A stretch of DNA of 7,907 nt from an uncultured Bacteroidales bacterium (GTDB lineage: Bacteria; Bacteroidota; Bacteroidia; Bacteroidales; Paludibacteraceae). Position 1 is the first letter of the stretch, and the number at the start of each line of letters is the position of its first letter. The stretch covers positions 1-7,907 of the forward strand of contig CAIYTJ010000077.1 of assembly GCA_903929065.1 (NCBI GenBank). Reading direction: 5' to 3'. Below, one piece after another: positions 1 through 6,274 of the stretch. Below the pieces are notes generated by a model. The model had not been told where the DNA came from and searched no databases. It saw only the letters and a list, made by a program, of their open reading frames with translations. The translations under genes and the position numbers were made by a program.

Positions 1-459
1 GATCAGGTGCTTCGCAATTCGCCGAAAAATGCTACGGCCTTATCATTTAAAGGTTCTTTTATGGGATTTGAAATCGGTATCTGTAAATATAAAGCAATGT
101 TTTTAAGCTCTGAAAGTAAAAATTACATTAATCATGCATTGAAAATAGACCCTGAAAATGTTCAGGCGCTTATTGACAAAGGAAATATTTTGTATTATGC
201 GCCACAAATATTAGGAGGTGACAAGAAAGAAGCATTGGTTTATTTCCTCAAAGGAGCCCGAATACTCGAAAAAAACAAAGATACAGACCAGAACTGGGTG
301 TATCTCAATTTGCTTTCAATCATAGCAAGTGCCTACGAGAAGACCGATAAACTGGTAGAAGCAAAACAGGTTTATGAAAAAATCCTGTTGAACGAGCCTG
401 ATCTTGTGTGGGTGAAGAATGATCTTTATCCAAATCTGCTCGCAAAAATCAAAACTTAG
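1..459 (+). CDS. TPR-repeat protein, 5' end cut by the window (152 C-terminal residues visible)
   Basis: The reading frame is open from the first base and ends at TAG 457-459. A GTG at position 7 is in frame, but nothing marks it as a start, so the gene most likely begins upstream. The visible part is a helical repeat protein. A helix pair around residues 10-50 leads into the repeat boundary 'ALKIDPENVQAL' (46-57). A second repeat (50-90) carries the inserted segment 'APQILGGDKKEAL' (67-79), a Gly-Gly-Asp-Lys loop that I associate with TatT-like TPR proteins of TRAP-type systems. A clear third TPR spans 100-133, with the signature 'ASAYEKTDKLVEAKQVYEKI'. TPR arrays bind other proteins or peptides; the partner cannot be told. 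No signal peptide can be judged because the N-terminus is missing. It converges on priA with a 4-bp overlap. The TPR fold is confident; the subfamily is a guess. Confidence 0.8.
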   Translation, partial: DQVLRNSPKNATALSFKGSFMGFEIGICKYKAMFLSSESKNYINHALKIDPENVQALIDKGNILYYAPQILGGDKKEALVYFLKGARILEKNKDTDQNWVYLNLLSIIASAYEKTDKLVEAKQVYEKILLNEPDLVWVKNDLYPNLLAKIKT

Positions 460-2915
460 ACCGGATCTACGTCTAAATTTACCAATAAAGCCTTGAATTT
501 TGGTTCGGCAATAACCTGATTGGTTATCTGCCTGAGGATAGTTTTTGCTTTTTCGGCGGAAGCTTCGACTTCAAACTTCAGTAAAATATGTTTAATATAC
601 AGGTTTTGGACACGCGAAACAGCCGGAACATTCGGACCAAGAACGCGACTTCCAAACACGGCCCGCAAATCAACTGCCATTTTACCGGAAGCCTGATTCA
701 AAACATTCGGGTCACGATGGCGGAGAACAATCTGAATAATACGGAAATACGGCGGATACCGGAAAAGCTTCCGTTCGTCGCATTGAGTGGCGTACATTTC
801 CTTGTAATCGTTCCGGATAACCTGACTGATAATAGGATGTCCAGTGGTGGAAGTTTGCAAAATCACCGTTCCCCGCTTGTTTTTCCTTCCGGCACGACCA
901 CTCACCTGTGCCATAAGCTGGTATGCACGCTCATGAGCACGGAAATCAGGAAAATTGAGCATATTGTCGGCATTCAGAATTCCAACCAGTGAAACCCGCT
1001 CAAAATCCAATCCTTTTGTCACCATTTGAGTGCCAATGAGAATATCCACTTTATGCTGTTCGAAATCAGTAATCAGTTTTTCATATGACTTTTTAGAACG
1101 GGTTGTATCCAAATCCATTCGGGAAACACGTGCATCGGGGAAAATGATTTTAATTTCATCTTCAATTTTTTCAGTACCAAAACCTTTGGTAGAAAGACTT
1201 CCGGGTGTTCCGCAAGCCGGACAGATATTTGGAATCGGCTCCGAATATCCACAATAATGGCACGTCAGCGTATTAAAAACCTTGTGAACCGTCAGGCTTA
1301 CATCGCAATTTTTACACCGCGGCACATGAGCACATGTTTTACATTCTATATAAGGTGCATAACCCCGGCGGTTTTGAAAAAGAATAACCTGTTCGCAATT
1401 TCCGAGTGCTTTACTAATCTTTTCGAGCAATAATGGTGTAAAGTGGCTTTCCATCTGCTTTTTCCGGTAAGCTTCTTTGGTGTCGACCACCAGAATTTCC
1501 GGCATTTCCATTTCCTCGTGCCGGTTGTTCAGTTCCACCAACCCGAATTTGCCGTTTTGAGCATTAAAATATGTTTCGATGGATGGCGTGGCTGTGCCGA
1601 GCAAGGTTTTTGCACCGTGCATCGAAGCCAGTACGATGGCTGCATTACGGGCATGGTAGCGGGGCGATGGGTCGTATTGCTTGTAACTCGACTCGTGTTC
1701 TTCGTCGACAATAATTAATCCCAACTGGCGAAAAGGAAGAAAAATGGACGAGCGGACGCCGATAATCACATCGTAACTTTTATCGTTCAGCACATTGTTC
1801 CAGATTTCAACACGTTCGGCATCCGAAAATTTGGAATGATATACGCCAAGCCGTTTCCCAAAAACCCGTTTCAGGCGGGAAGTCAGCTGTGTGGTCAGTG
1901 CAATTTCGGGCACGAGGTAAAGAACCTGTTTCCCTTCGGCAAGTGCTTTATTGATTAAATGAATATACAGTTCGGTTTTACCGCTGGACGTTACGCCATG
2001 CAGCAGCACCACCTGTTTTTCGATAAATTGTTTTTCTATTTCACGATAAGCCGTTTCCTGAAATTCGTTCAAAGGATGAACTTCGGATAGTTGAACTTCG
2101 GACACATCGAGCCGCCCGATTTCTTTCAGATAGCTTTCCAATACTCCCCGTTCAATCAAACCGGCTAATGCAGCAGCCGATGCGCCCGATTTATCGAGCA
2201 ATTCTTTTTTGGAAACCTCGCGATGTTTACTCGGAATCAGGCATTTCGATAAATCGATATACAACATGAGTATCTCCAACTGTTTTTTGGCACGGCCCAA
2301 TTCGACGAAAATCTTCCTCAAATTCTCTTCCTGCGATGCCTCGGCAGTAAGCCGGACGAATGTTTCGGTTTTGGTTCGGAACTTTTCGGTGAGTTCTTCG
2401 TTGACTTCCACTGCTCCTTTTTCAAGCAATTGCTTGATGGTGGGCATCACATCACGCATTTCGGTAACCTTATTCAGCTCATTTATGGTCACTGGTTTGC
2501 CTTCTGAGAGGGCATCCAATACCTTTTGTTCCTTATCCGTCAACAGTTTTTCTGCTTCAAAATCAGGATTTATGCACACGCGCGTCTCGCTTTCCAGCTT
2601 CAATCCCGCGGGAACAGCCGACTGGTACACATCGCCCAGAAAAGCCTGATAATATGATGAAATCCATTCCCAAAATTTAAATTGCGGCCGGCGAAGAATC
2701 GGCTCGTTATCGAGGAGACAGATAATTTCTCTGGCCTCGTACACCGTGGGCATCACCGTGTGAACGAGATACACCACCGCCGTGTACATTTTCTTTTTGC
2801 CAAACGGCACCACCACCCGCATGCCAATGCGCACTGCATCCGCCCATTCTTCGGGCACAGAATAGGTAAAAGTGTTTGCCAATGGCAACGGAAGTATGAC
2901 GTCGACGTATTTCAT
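456..2915 (-). CDS. priA: Primosomal protein N' (replication restart DNA helicase PriA)
   Basis: PriA recognises stalled forks and D-loops, unwinds the lagging arm 3'-to-5' and loads the replicative helicase. From the ATG at 2915 the product is 819 aa. The N-terminal 3'-end-binding domain (about 1-100) starts 'MKYVDVILPLPLANTFTYS'. A winged-helix region follows, then a superfamily 2 helicase core: Walker A GVTSSGKT (307-314), DEEH box (404-407), GTATPS (440-445), GTQMVTKGLDF (628-638) and QVSGRAGR (670-677). Eight cysteines (525, 528, 534, 537, 552, 555, 565, 568) form the paired zinc sites typical of PriA. It is longer than E. coli PriA (732 aa), the extra residues lying between the N-terminal domain and the helicase core. 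An in-frame GTG at 2924 is the longest possible start, but it lies inside the predicted -7 promoter box, so ATG 2915 is preferred. All motifs look intact. Confidence 0.96.
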   Translation of the reverse strand: MKYVDVILPLPLANTFTYSVPEEWADAVRIGMRVVVPFGKKKMYTAVVYLVHTVMPTVYEAREIICLLDNEPILRRPQFKFWEWISSYYQAFLGDVYQSAVPAGLKLESETRVCINPDFEAEKLLTDKEQKVLDALSEGKPVTINELNKVTEMRDVMPTIKQLLEKGAVEVNEELTEKFRTKTETFVRLTAEASQEENLRKIFVELGRAKKQLEILMLYIDLSKCLIPSKHREVSKKELLDKSGASAAALAGLIERGVLESYLKEIGRLDVSEVQLSEVHPLNEFQETAYREIEKQFIEKQVVLLHGVTSSGKTELYIHLINKALAEGKQVLYLVPEIALTTQLTSRLKRVFGKRLGVYHSKFSDAERVEIWNNVLNDKSYDVIIGVRSSIFLPFRQLGLIIVDEEHESSYKQYDPSPRYHARNAAIVLASMHGAKTLLGTATPSIETYFNAQNGKFGLVELNNRHEEMEMPEILVVDTKEAYRKKQMESHFTPLLLEKISKALGNCEQVILFQNRRGYAPYIECKTCAHVPRCKNCDVSLTVHKVFNTLTCHYCGYSEPIPNICPACGTPGSLSTKGFGTEKIEDEIKIIFPDARVSRMDLDTTRSKKSYEKLITDFEQHKVDILIGTQMVTKGLDFERVSLVGILNADNMLNFPDFRAHERAYQLMAQVSGRAGRKNKRGTVILQTSTTGHPIISQVIRNDYKEMYATQCDERKLFRYPPYFRIIQIVLRHRDPNVLNQASGKMAVDLRAVFGSRVLGPNVPAVSRVQNLYIKHILLKFEVEASAEKAKTILRQITNQVIAEPKFKALLVNLDVDPV

Positions 2916-2923
2916 TTGTTTCA

Positions 2924-2953
2924 CAAAGGTAACAAAGAATTGAGAAATGACAA
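2924..2953 (-). promoter_or_regulatory. Bacteroidota-type promoter of priA (TTG - 19 nt - TACCTTTG)
   Basis: Read on the minus strand, TTG (2953-2951) is followed by exactly 19 nt and then TACCTTTG (2931-2924), an exact match to the phylum's TAnnTTTG -7 box at the usual spacing. Transcription would begin about 4-7 nt further on, near 2917-2920. That leaves only a few bases before ATG 2915, and a GTG start at 2924 would lie outside the transcript. The assignment rests on consensus match and position only. Confidence 0.6.
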
Positions 2954-3023
2954 TTAGTTAACGATGGAAAGAAGAGGAATGTTGAGTGAAGGATGAAGAT
3001 TAATGAAAAATGGAAAAATCGAG

Positions 3024-3031
3024 TATATTTG
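3024..3031 (+). promoter_or_regulatory. Bacteroidota -7 element (TATATTTG) ahead of the secreted hydrolase gene
   Basis: TATATTTG followed by C is a perfect TAnnTTTG match. No TTG lies at the expected 19-21 nt upstream; the nearest candidate is TTA at 3000-3002, 21 nt away, so the -33 half is weak and an activator may be needed. Initiation near 3035-3038 would give a leader of about 60 nt before ATG 3096. It also excludes the upstream in-frame ATG at 3003, which would lie before the transcript. Confidence 0.5.
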
Positions 3032-3095
3032 CAGTATAAAAATCTTATTCGAAACATATAAAACTAATTGTTGGGGTCATTTTATTTCATACAGC

Positions 3096-4739
3096 ATGAA
3101 ACGGTATTTCTTACTTTCAATTCTCACTATCTGTCTTTCGTCGATAAAAACGATTGCTGAAGTGCCGCAGAAATGCCAACTCTGGCAATGGAATATCACC
3201 CTTTCACTGACTGATAATGCCTGGAAGAATTACGATGTTTCGCCTTATTTGTGGATTCCGCCAACGTGTACAAAAATCAATGCGGTGATGATTGCCAGTA
3301 CCGCAACTATTGAACAATCCATCGTGGAAGATCCTGCCATTAGGGCGGTTTGCCGGAAATACAATATAGCCATCGTTTGGTCGGATACACAGTTTTATCA
3401 CGATGAACAGACCGGATTGAAACAAATTCAGGATATTCTCGGAGGTTTTGCGGAAGTTTCCGGTTACGACGAACTTAAAACCGTTCCCTGGATTCCTGTA
3501 GGGCATTCGGCAACGTTGAAAATGATCCGCGATATGGCGAAAGCAAAAATGGAAAACCTGGCGTTTATGATTATGAACAAAAACAACAATAACTTCGGGT
3601 ACAGTCCTGCCGTTCCGGTGCTCACAACCTACGGTGAATTTGTGGAATGGGATAGTTATAATGTGGATTTGAAAGCACCTGCGGGAAAAGACAAAGCATA
3701 CACGAATGTAATCAAGGCACGTGAAACGGAATTGCCGGTTTCTTATTACTTCGATCCAAATTCCGGACATTTTGATTGCAGCAAACCGTTGATGACAAAT
3801 ATAGCGCGCTGGATGAACGCTGTTTGTGTGTTGCGTTTTGATCCCTCTGGAAAGCTGAAAAACATTGACCAAGCAAAAGGATGGATTTGCCAGCCGCCCG
3901 TTCCGGGATTTGTCGGTATTTCTCCAAAGCGATACGCCGACGCCACAGCCTCCGAACGAACCAACGCCTGGTATCCGACGTACGAAACTGCTTTGGCGGC
4001 TTACAACGCAGCAAATGTATCCATGACCCGAACTGCACAACTGGCAGGCTTTGCCGATTCAACCGGAAACTATGAAACAGGCTGGTGGCGGGCGATTATG
4101 TATGCAGTTCCGTACAGGCTGAACGATAATGGAACGCTTTCCATTAATTCCACTCCCTATTACAAAATGCCACAGGGTCAATATGCCAATAAATTTACCG
4201 ACGATAAAACGAGCGCCGATGCCGGAAAACGCTATTCTTTTTTCAACAAAGAAGATGTGTTTACCAATTCCGGTAATCCGCTGGATGTGGAAGTGATGTG
4301 CGGCAATTTAATCAAGGTGGATAACCGGACGTTCGAATATGTCCCACGCTTTAACTCGCCAAATTACCTGGTGGTTCGTGAAGCAGGGAATAAACAGTTT
4401 CGCAATTCGGTTCAGCCGGGAAGAGTGGCGTTTCAGGATATTACCACAGGCAAAGAGAATGTGATTACCTTCCCGGTCATTCCAAACTTGAATCTAAAAC
4501 ACCTGACTCCCATTACACTCCATGCAACCACATCATCGGGGCTGAAAGTAAAATATGTGGTCAAAAGCGGTGCGGCACGCATCGACGAGCATAACCGGCT
4601 ACTCATTGAGCCAGACAGCATTCCGTCCCGAACCAAGTTTCCTTACACCATTACTGTTACCGCCTATCAGTTGGGTTCTGCCCGGCAGGGTGTTCAAACG
4701 GCAAAAACGGTTACAAGGTTGGTTGAGATTAGAAAATAA
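3096..4739 (+). CDS. Secreted alpha/beta-hydrolase-like protein, function unknown (547 aa)
   Basis: ATG 3096 is chosen because it begins a classic Sec signal peptide: basic MKR, hydrophobic YFLLSILTICLSS, probable cleavage after A21. The longer in-frame start at 3003 would bury this signal and precedes the likely promoter. No lipobox cysteine is seen, so export to the periplasm or beyond is expected. An alpha/beta-hydrolase layout is visible: strand 'INAVMIAST' (61-69), a nucleophile-elbow-like 'IPVGHSATL' with Ser138 (133-141), a strand-turn 'VPVLTTYGEFVEWD' (173-186) offering an acid (Glu181, Glu184 or Asp186), and 'NSGHFD' with His225 (222-227). The elbow reads G-H-S-A-T rather than GxSxG. 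The C-terminal part (about 390-547) is beta-rich and ends in an Ig-like segment from about 465. Such enzymes often act as esterases on plant or algal polysaccharides, and the uronate operon nearby makes that plausible. Substrate and activity are not shown by the sequence. Confidence 0.75.
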   Translation: MKRYFLLSILTICLSSIKTIAEVPQKCQLWQWNITLSLTDNAWKNYDVSPYLWIPPTCTKINAVMIASTATIEQSIVEDPAIRAVCRKYNIAIVWSDTQFYHDEQTGLKQIQDILGGFAEVSGYDELKTVPWIPVGHSATLKMIRDMAKAKMENLAFMIMNKNNNNFGYSPAVPVLTTYGEFVEWDSYNVDLKAPAGKDKAYTNVIKARETELPVSYYFDPNSGHFDCSKPLMTNIARWMNAVCVLRFDPSGKLKNIDQAKGWICQPPVPGFVGISPKRYADATASERTNAWYPTYETALAAYNAANVSMTRTAQLAGFADSTGNYETGWWRAIMYAVPYRLNDNGTLSINSTPYYKMPQGQYANKFTDDKTSADAGKRYSFFNKEDVFTNSGNPLDVEVMCGNLIKVDNRTFEYVPRFNSPNYLVVREAGNKQFRNSVQPGRVAFQDITTGKENVITFPVIPNLNLKHLTPITLHATTSSGLKVKYVVKSGAARIDEHNRLLIEPDSIPSRTKFPYTITVTAYQLGSARQGVQTAKTVTRLVEIRK

Positions 4740-4894
4740 AAGATGAAGTATTTCGAACAACTTGTTTTTATCAACATATAGTTGCATATGCTTTCCCGAG
4801 AGTTTCTGCAATCATCATACAGTTATATGATAATTCTTAAAGTCCTCCTCTTTATATTTTACATAATCAGCTCTGAAATTCTACTAACAGACAA

Positions 4895-5071
4895 TTAATT
4901 CTTCACTAAATAATGTATTATATTTAGACCAATATTTAAAACACCTAGTACAATAGGTACCCACCAGTATTTTTTTGCACTTCCGAGGTTAAGAAAATCA
5001 TAGTTTTTCATCATGAATCCTACAATTATCAACAATATTGGCATTATATACCCTGCTAATTCTTGACTCAT
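4895..5071 (-). CDS. Small double-pass membrane protein, unknown (58 aa)
   Basis: This short frame starts at ATG 5071-5069 and ends at TAA 4897-4895. Its start overlaps the stop of the upstream 65-aa gene as ATGA (5071-5068), the usual arrangement for translational coupling, which is the main reason to call it real. The product has two hydrophobic segments, about residues 7-21 (GYIMPILLIIVGFMM) and 36-55 (starting WWVPIVLGVLNIG). Between them is a short loop with Lys22, Lys33 and Lys34, and the C-terminus is KN. No signal peptidase site, cysteine or catalytic motif is seen. I do not recognise a family. Two-helix pairs of this size occur among immunity proteins, toxins and small regulators of membrane complexes, but nothing here selects one. 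Its AT-rich base composition matches its partner and differs from the flanking genes. Confidence 0.6.
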   Translation of the reverse strand: MSQELAGYIMPILLIIVGFMMKNYDFLNLGSAKKYWWVPIVLGVLNIGLNIIHYLVKN

Positions 5072-5265
5072 AGCAATATTAAATTAAATAATCCACCTAA
5101 AATAAAAAGAATCCCGATTGCTATATTTGAAATAGTTCTGGCTGAATAATATGAATCGTACTTTCTGTCATTTATTTTTATTTCCTTCTTCTTCGTGTCC
5201 ATTTCCGATATTATAAGAACTATGCCTATCACGATTAAGAATATACCAGTAGATAATTTATTCAT
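5068..5265 (-). CDS. Small double-pass membrane protein, unknown (65 aa), first gene of a micro-operon
   Basis: It starts at ATG 5265 and ends at TGA 5070-5068, overlapping the next start. The product begins MNKLS, then has a hydrophobic helix at about 6-21 (TGIFLIVIGIVLIISE). A highly charged loop (23-43) follows, with Lys25, Lys26, Lys27, Lys30, Arg34, Lys35 and Arg43, then a second helix at about 46-65 (ending GLFNLILL) that runs to the C-terminus. By the positive-inside rule the loop faces the cytoplasm and both ends face out. There is no strong Shine-Dalgarno sequence (AATGAAACGAA precedes ATG), as usual for the phylum. A -7 box lies about 75 bp upstream. The family is unknown to me. The coupled downstream gene has the same two-helix plan, so the two may form one membrane complex. 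Confidence 0.65.
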   Translation of the reverse strand: MNKLSTGIFLIVIGIVLIISEMDTKKKEIKINDRKYDSYYSARTISNIAIGILFILGGLFNLILL

Positions 5266-5337
5266 TTCGTTTCATTTTATCATAATTAAATGCTTTGTTT
5301 GCTTATTGACATTTATTGTTCTATATCATTAACTCTA

Positions 5338-5345
5338 CAAATATA
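5338..5345 (-). promoter_or_regulatory. Bacteroidota -7 element (TATATTTG) for the small membrane-protein pair
   Basis: On the minus strand this is an exact TAnnTTTG match, about 75 bp ahead of ATG 5265. No TTG stands at the normal distance upstream, so only the -7 half is supported. It lies just beyond the terminator of the uronate operon, which makes sense if the pair is an independent unit. The expected leader is about 65-70 nt. Confidence 0.45.
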
Positions 5346-5379
5346 ATTATTTCGGTTGAATTGCATATAATTAAATAAA

Positions 5380-5407
5380 AAAAAGACACAATCGCTGGTG
5401 TCTTTTT
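5380..5407 (-). terminator. Intrinsic terminator of the uronate operon (10-bp perfect stem)
   Basis: AAAAAGACAC (5380-5389) pairs perfectly with GTGTCTTTTT (5398-5407) around the 8-nt loop AATCGCTG. On the minus strand the stem is followed by a run of T's (TTTTTTTTATTTAATT), ideal for rho-independent termination, 25 bp after the SDR stop codon. The plus strand also reads into T's, so it could work in both directions, but no plus-strand gene needs it here. Confidence 0.8.
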
Positions 5408-5431
5408 CTATCCTTTGAAAAAACGAATTGC

Positions 5432-6184
5432 TTACGAGAAGAACATTCCTCCGTTGATATCGATATTGGTACCGGTCAGGTAATCGGAATCGGCACAGGC
5501 CAGGAACAACACTAAATCAGCAATATCGCCGGCATCACCTTCGCGGCGAAGTGGATATACACCTTTCATGCGTTCACGGTTTTCTGGGGTGTTGAAGCGG
5601 TCGTGGAACGAAGTGGCAATAGTTCCCGGTGCCAATGCATTCACGCGGATTCCCTGCGGTCCGAGTTCTTTGGCCATTGAGCGGGTGAAAGTCATCACGG
5701 CTCCTTTAGCAGTAGCATAAAGCGATGCTCCCGGTCCGCCGCCATCGCGGGCTGCCAACGACGAAAAGTTTACGATAGCTGAGCCGGCCGGCATAAACGG
5801 AACTGCTTCGCGGGTACAAAGCCAGCAGCTTTTCATGTTCACATCCATCAAAAAGTTATACCACGCTTCGTCCTGTTCGGTAATGAGTTTACGTCCTACC
5901 AAACCGCCAACCACATTGGCCAACACGTGAATTTCATTTCCAAAAGCCTTTACCGTTTCTGCAAATAATCGTTTTGCATCGGCTTCATTGGTCATATCAC
6001 CCTGTACAATGATTCCTTCCGAACCAAGTTCCTGAACCATCTTCAATGTTTCCTGTGCATCTTCAGGATTATCGAAATAATTGATGACTACCTTTGCTCC
6101 TTCCGAAGCGAGTTTCAACGAAATGGCACGTCCTAAATCGCGTGCTCCGCCAGTTACAACGGCTACTTTTCCTTCTAATTTCAT
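5432..6184 (-). CDS. SDR-family NAD(P)-dependent oxidoreductase, possible DEH/keto-uronate reductase
   Basis: This 250-aa cytoplasmic enzyme has the classical short-chain dehydrogenase plan. The cofactor loop TGGARDLG is at 11-18. NVVGG (90-94) replaces the usual NNAG. The tetrad Asn is Asn116, the catalytic residues are Ser142, Tyr156 and Lys160 (YATAK), PGTIAT is at 186-191, and the C-terminus is GGMFFS. There is no acidic residue directly after strand 2 (VVINYFDN), more like NADPH-preferring FabG-type members. Gene order suggests it reduces the open-chain product of KdgF (DEH, 4-deoxy-L-erythro-5-hexoseulose uronate) to 2-keto-3-deoxygluconate. A KduD-type role on DKII is the alternative, but that needs KduI, which is not visible here. 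SDR sequence alone does not fix the substrate. It is the last gene of the operon, 90 bp after the transporter and just before the terminator. Confidence 0.9.
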   Translation of the reverse strand: MKLEGKVAVVTGGARDLGRAISLKLASEGAKVVINYFDNPEDAQETLKMVQELGSEGIIVQGDMTNEADAKRLFAETVKAFGNEIHVLANVVGGLVGRKLITEQDEAWYNFLMDVNMKSCWLCTREAVPFMPAGSAIVNFSSLAARDGGGPGASLYATAKGAVMTFTRSMAKELGPQGIRVNALAPGTIATSFHDRFNTPENRERMKGVYPLRREGDAGDIADLVLFLACADSDYLTGTNIDINGGMFFS

Positions 6185-6232
6185 AATTTTATTTACTATT
6201 TATTCATTTACTATTTGTTTCTCATCAACTTT

Positions 6233-6254
6233 CAATTACCTAAAATGGTAATTG
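6233..6254 (-). repeat. Intercistronic inverted repeat (8-bp stem, 6-nt loop)
   Basis: CAATTACC (6233-6240) is the exact reverse complement of GGTAATTG (6247-6254), around the loop TAAAAT. It lies about 20 nt after the transporter stop codon, inside the 90-bp gap before the SDR gene. No T-run follows on the minus strand, so it is a poor terminator. An mRNA-stabilising or processing hairpin that sets different transporter and enzyme levels is more likely, if it works at all. Confidence 0.4.
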
Positions 6255-6274
6255 GTCAATGATAAAATGGTCAA

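Noticed and set aside
2916..2924. GTG 2924 as the priA start
   Set aside because: It overlaps the predicted -7 promoter box, and the PriA-like N-terminus begins at ATG 2915 (MKYVDVILPLP).
3003..3095. Longer in-frame start (ATG 3003) for the secreted hydrolase, adding 31 residues
   Set aside because: It precedes the likely -7 box at 3024-3031 and would bury the signal peptide that begins at ATG 3096.
3204..4040. 278-codon open frame on the minus strand inside the hydrolase gene
   Set aside because: It is fully antisense to a gene with a signal peptide and hydrolase motifs, and its product is a Cys/His/Arg-rich shadow with no domain.
4814..4831. Hairpin ATCATA-CAGTTA-TATGAT between the hydrolase gene and the 58-aa gene as a terminator
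   Set aside because: The stem is only 6 A/T-rich pairs with no T-run on either strand, too weak to call; no other terminator is evident in 4740-4894.
4838..4854. AGGAGGA on the minus strand (within TAAAGAGGAGGACTTTA) as a ribosome binding site
   Set aside because: The next ATG is more than 20 nt away and opens a frame of only about 15 codons; strong Shine-Dalgarno sites are also not typical of this phylum.
6257..6264. Near match to a -7 box (TATCATTG) as an internal promoter for the SDR gene
   Set aside because: It has one mismatch in the conserved TTTG and no TTG at the proper distance upstream.
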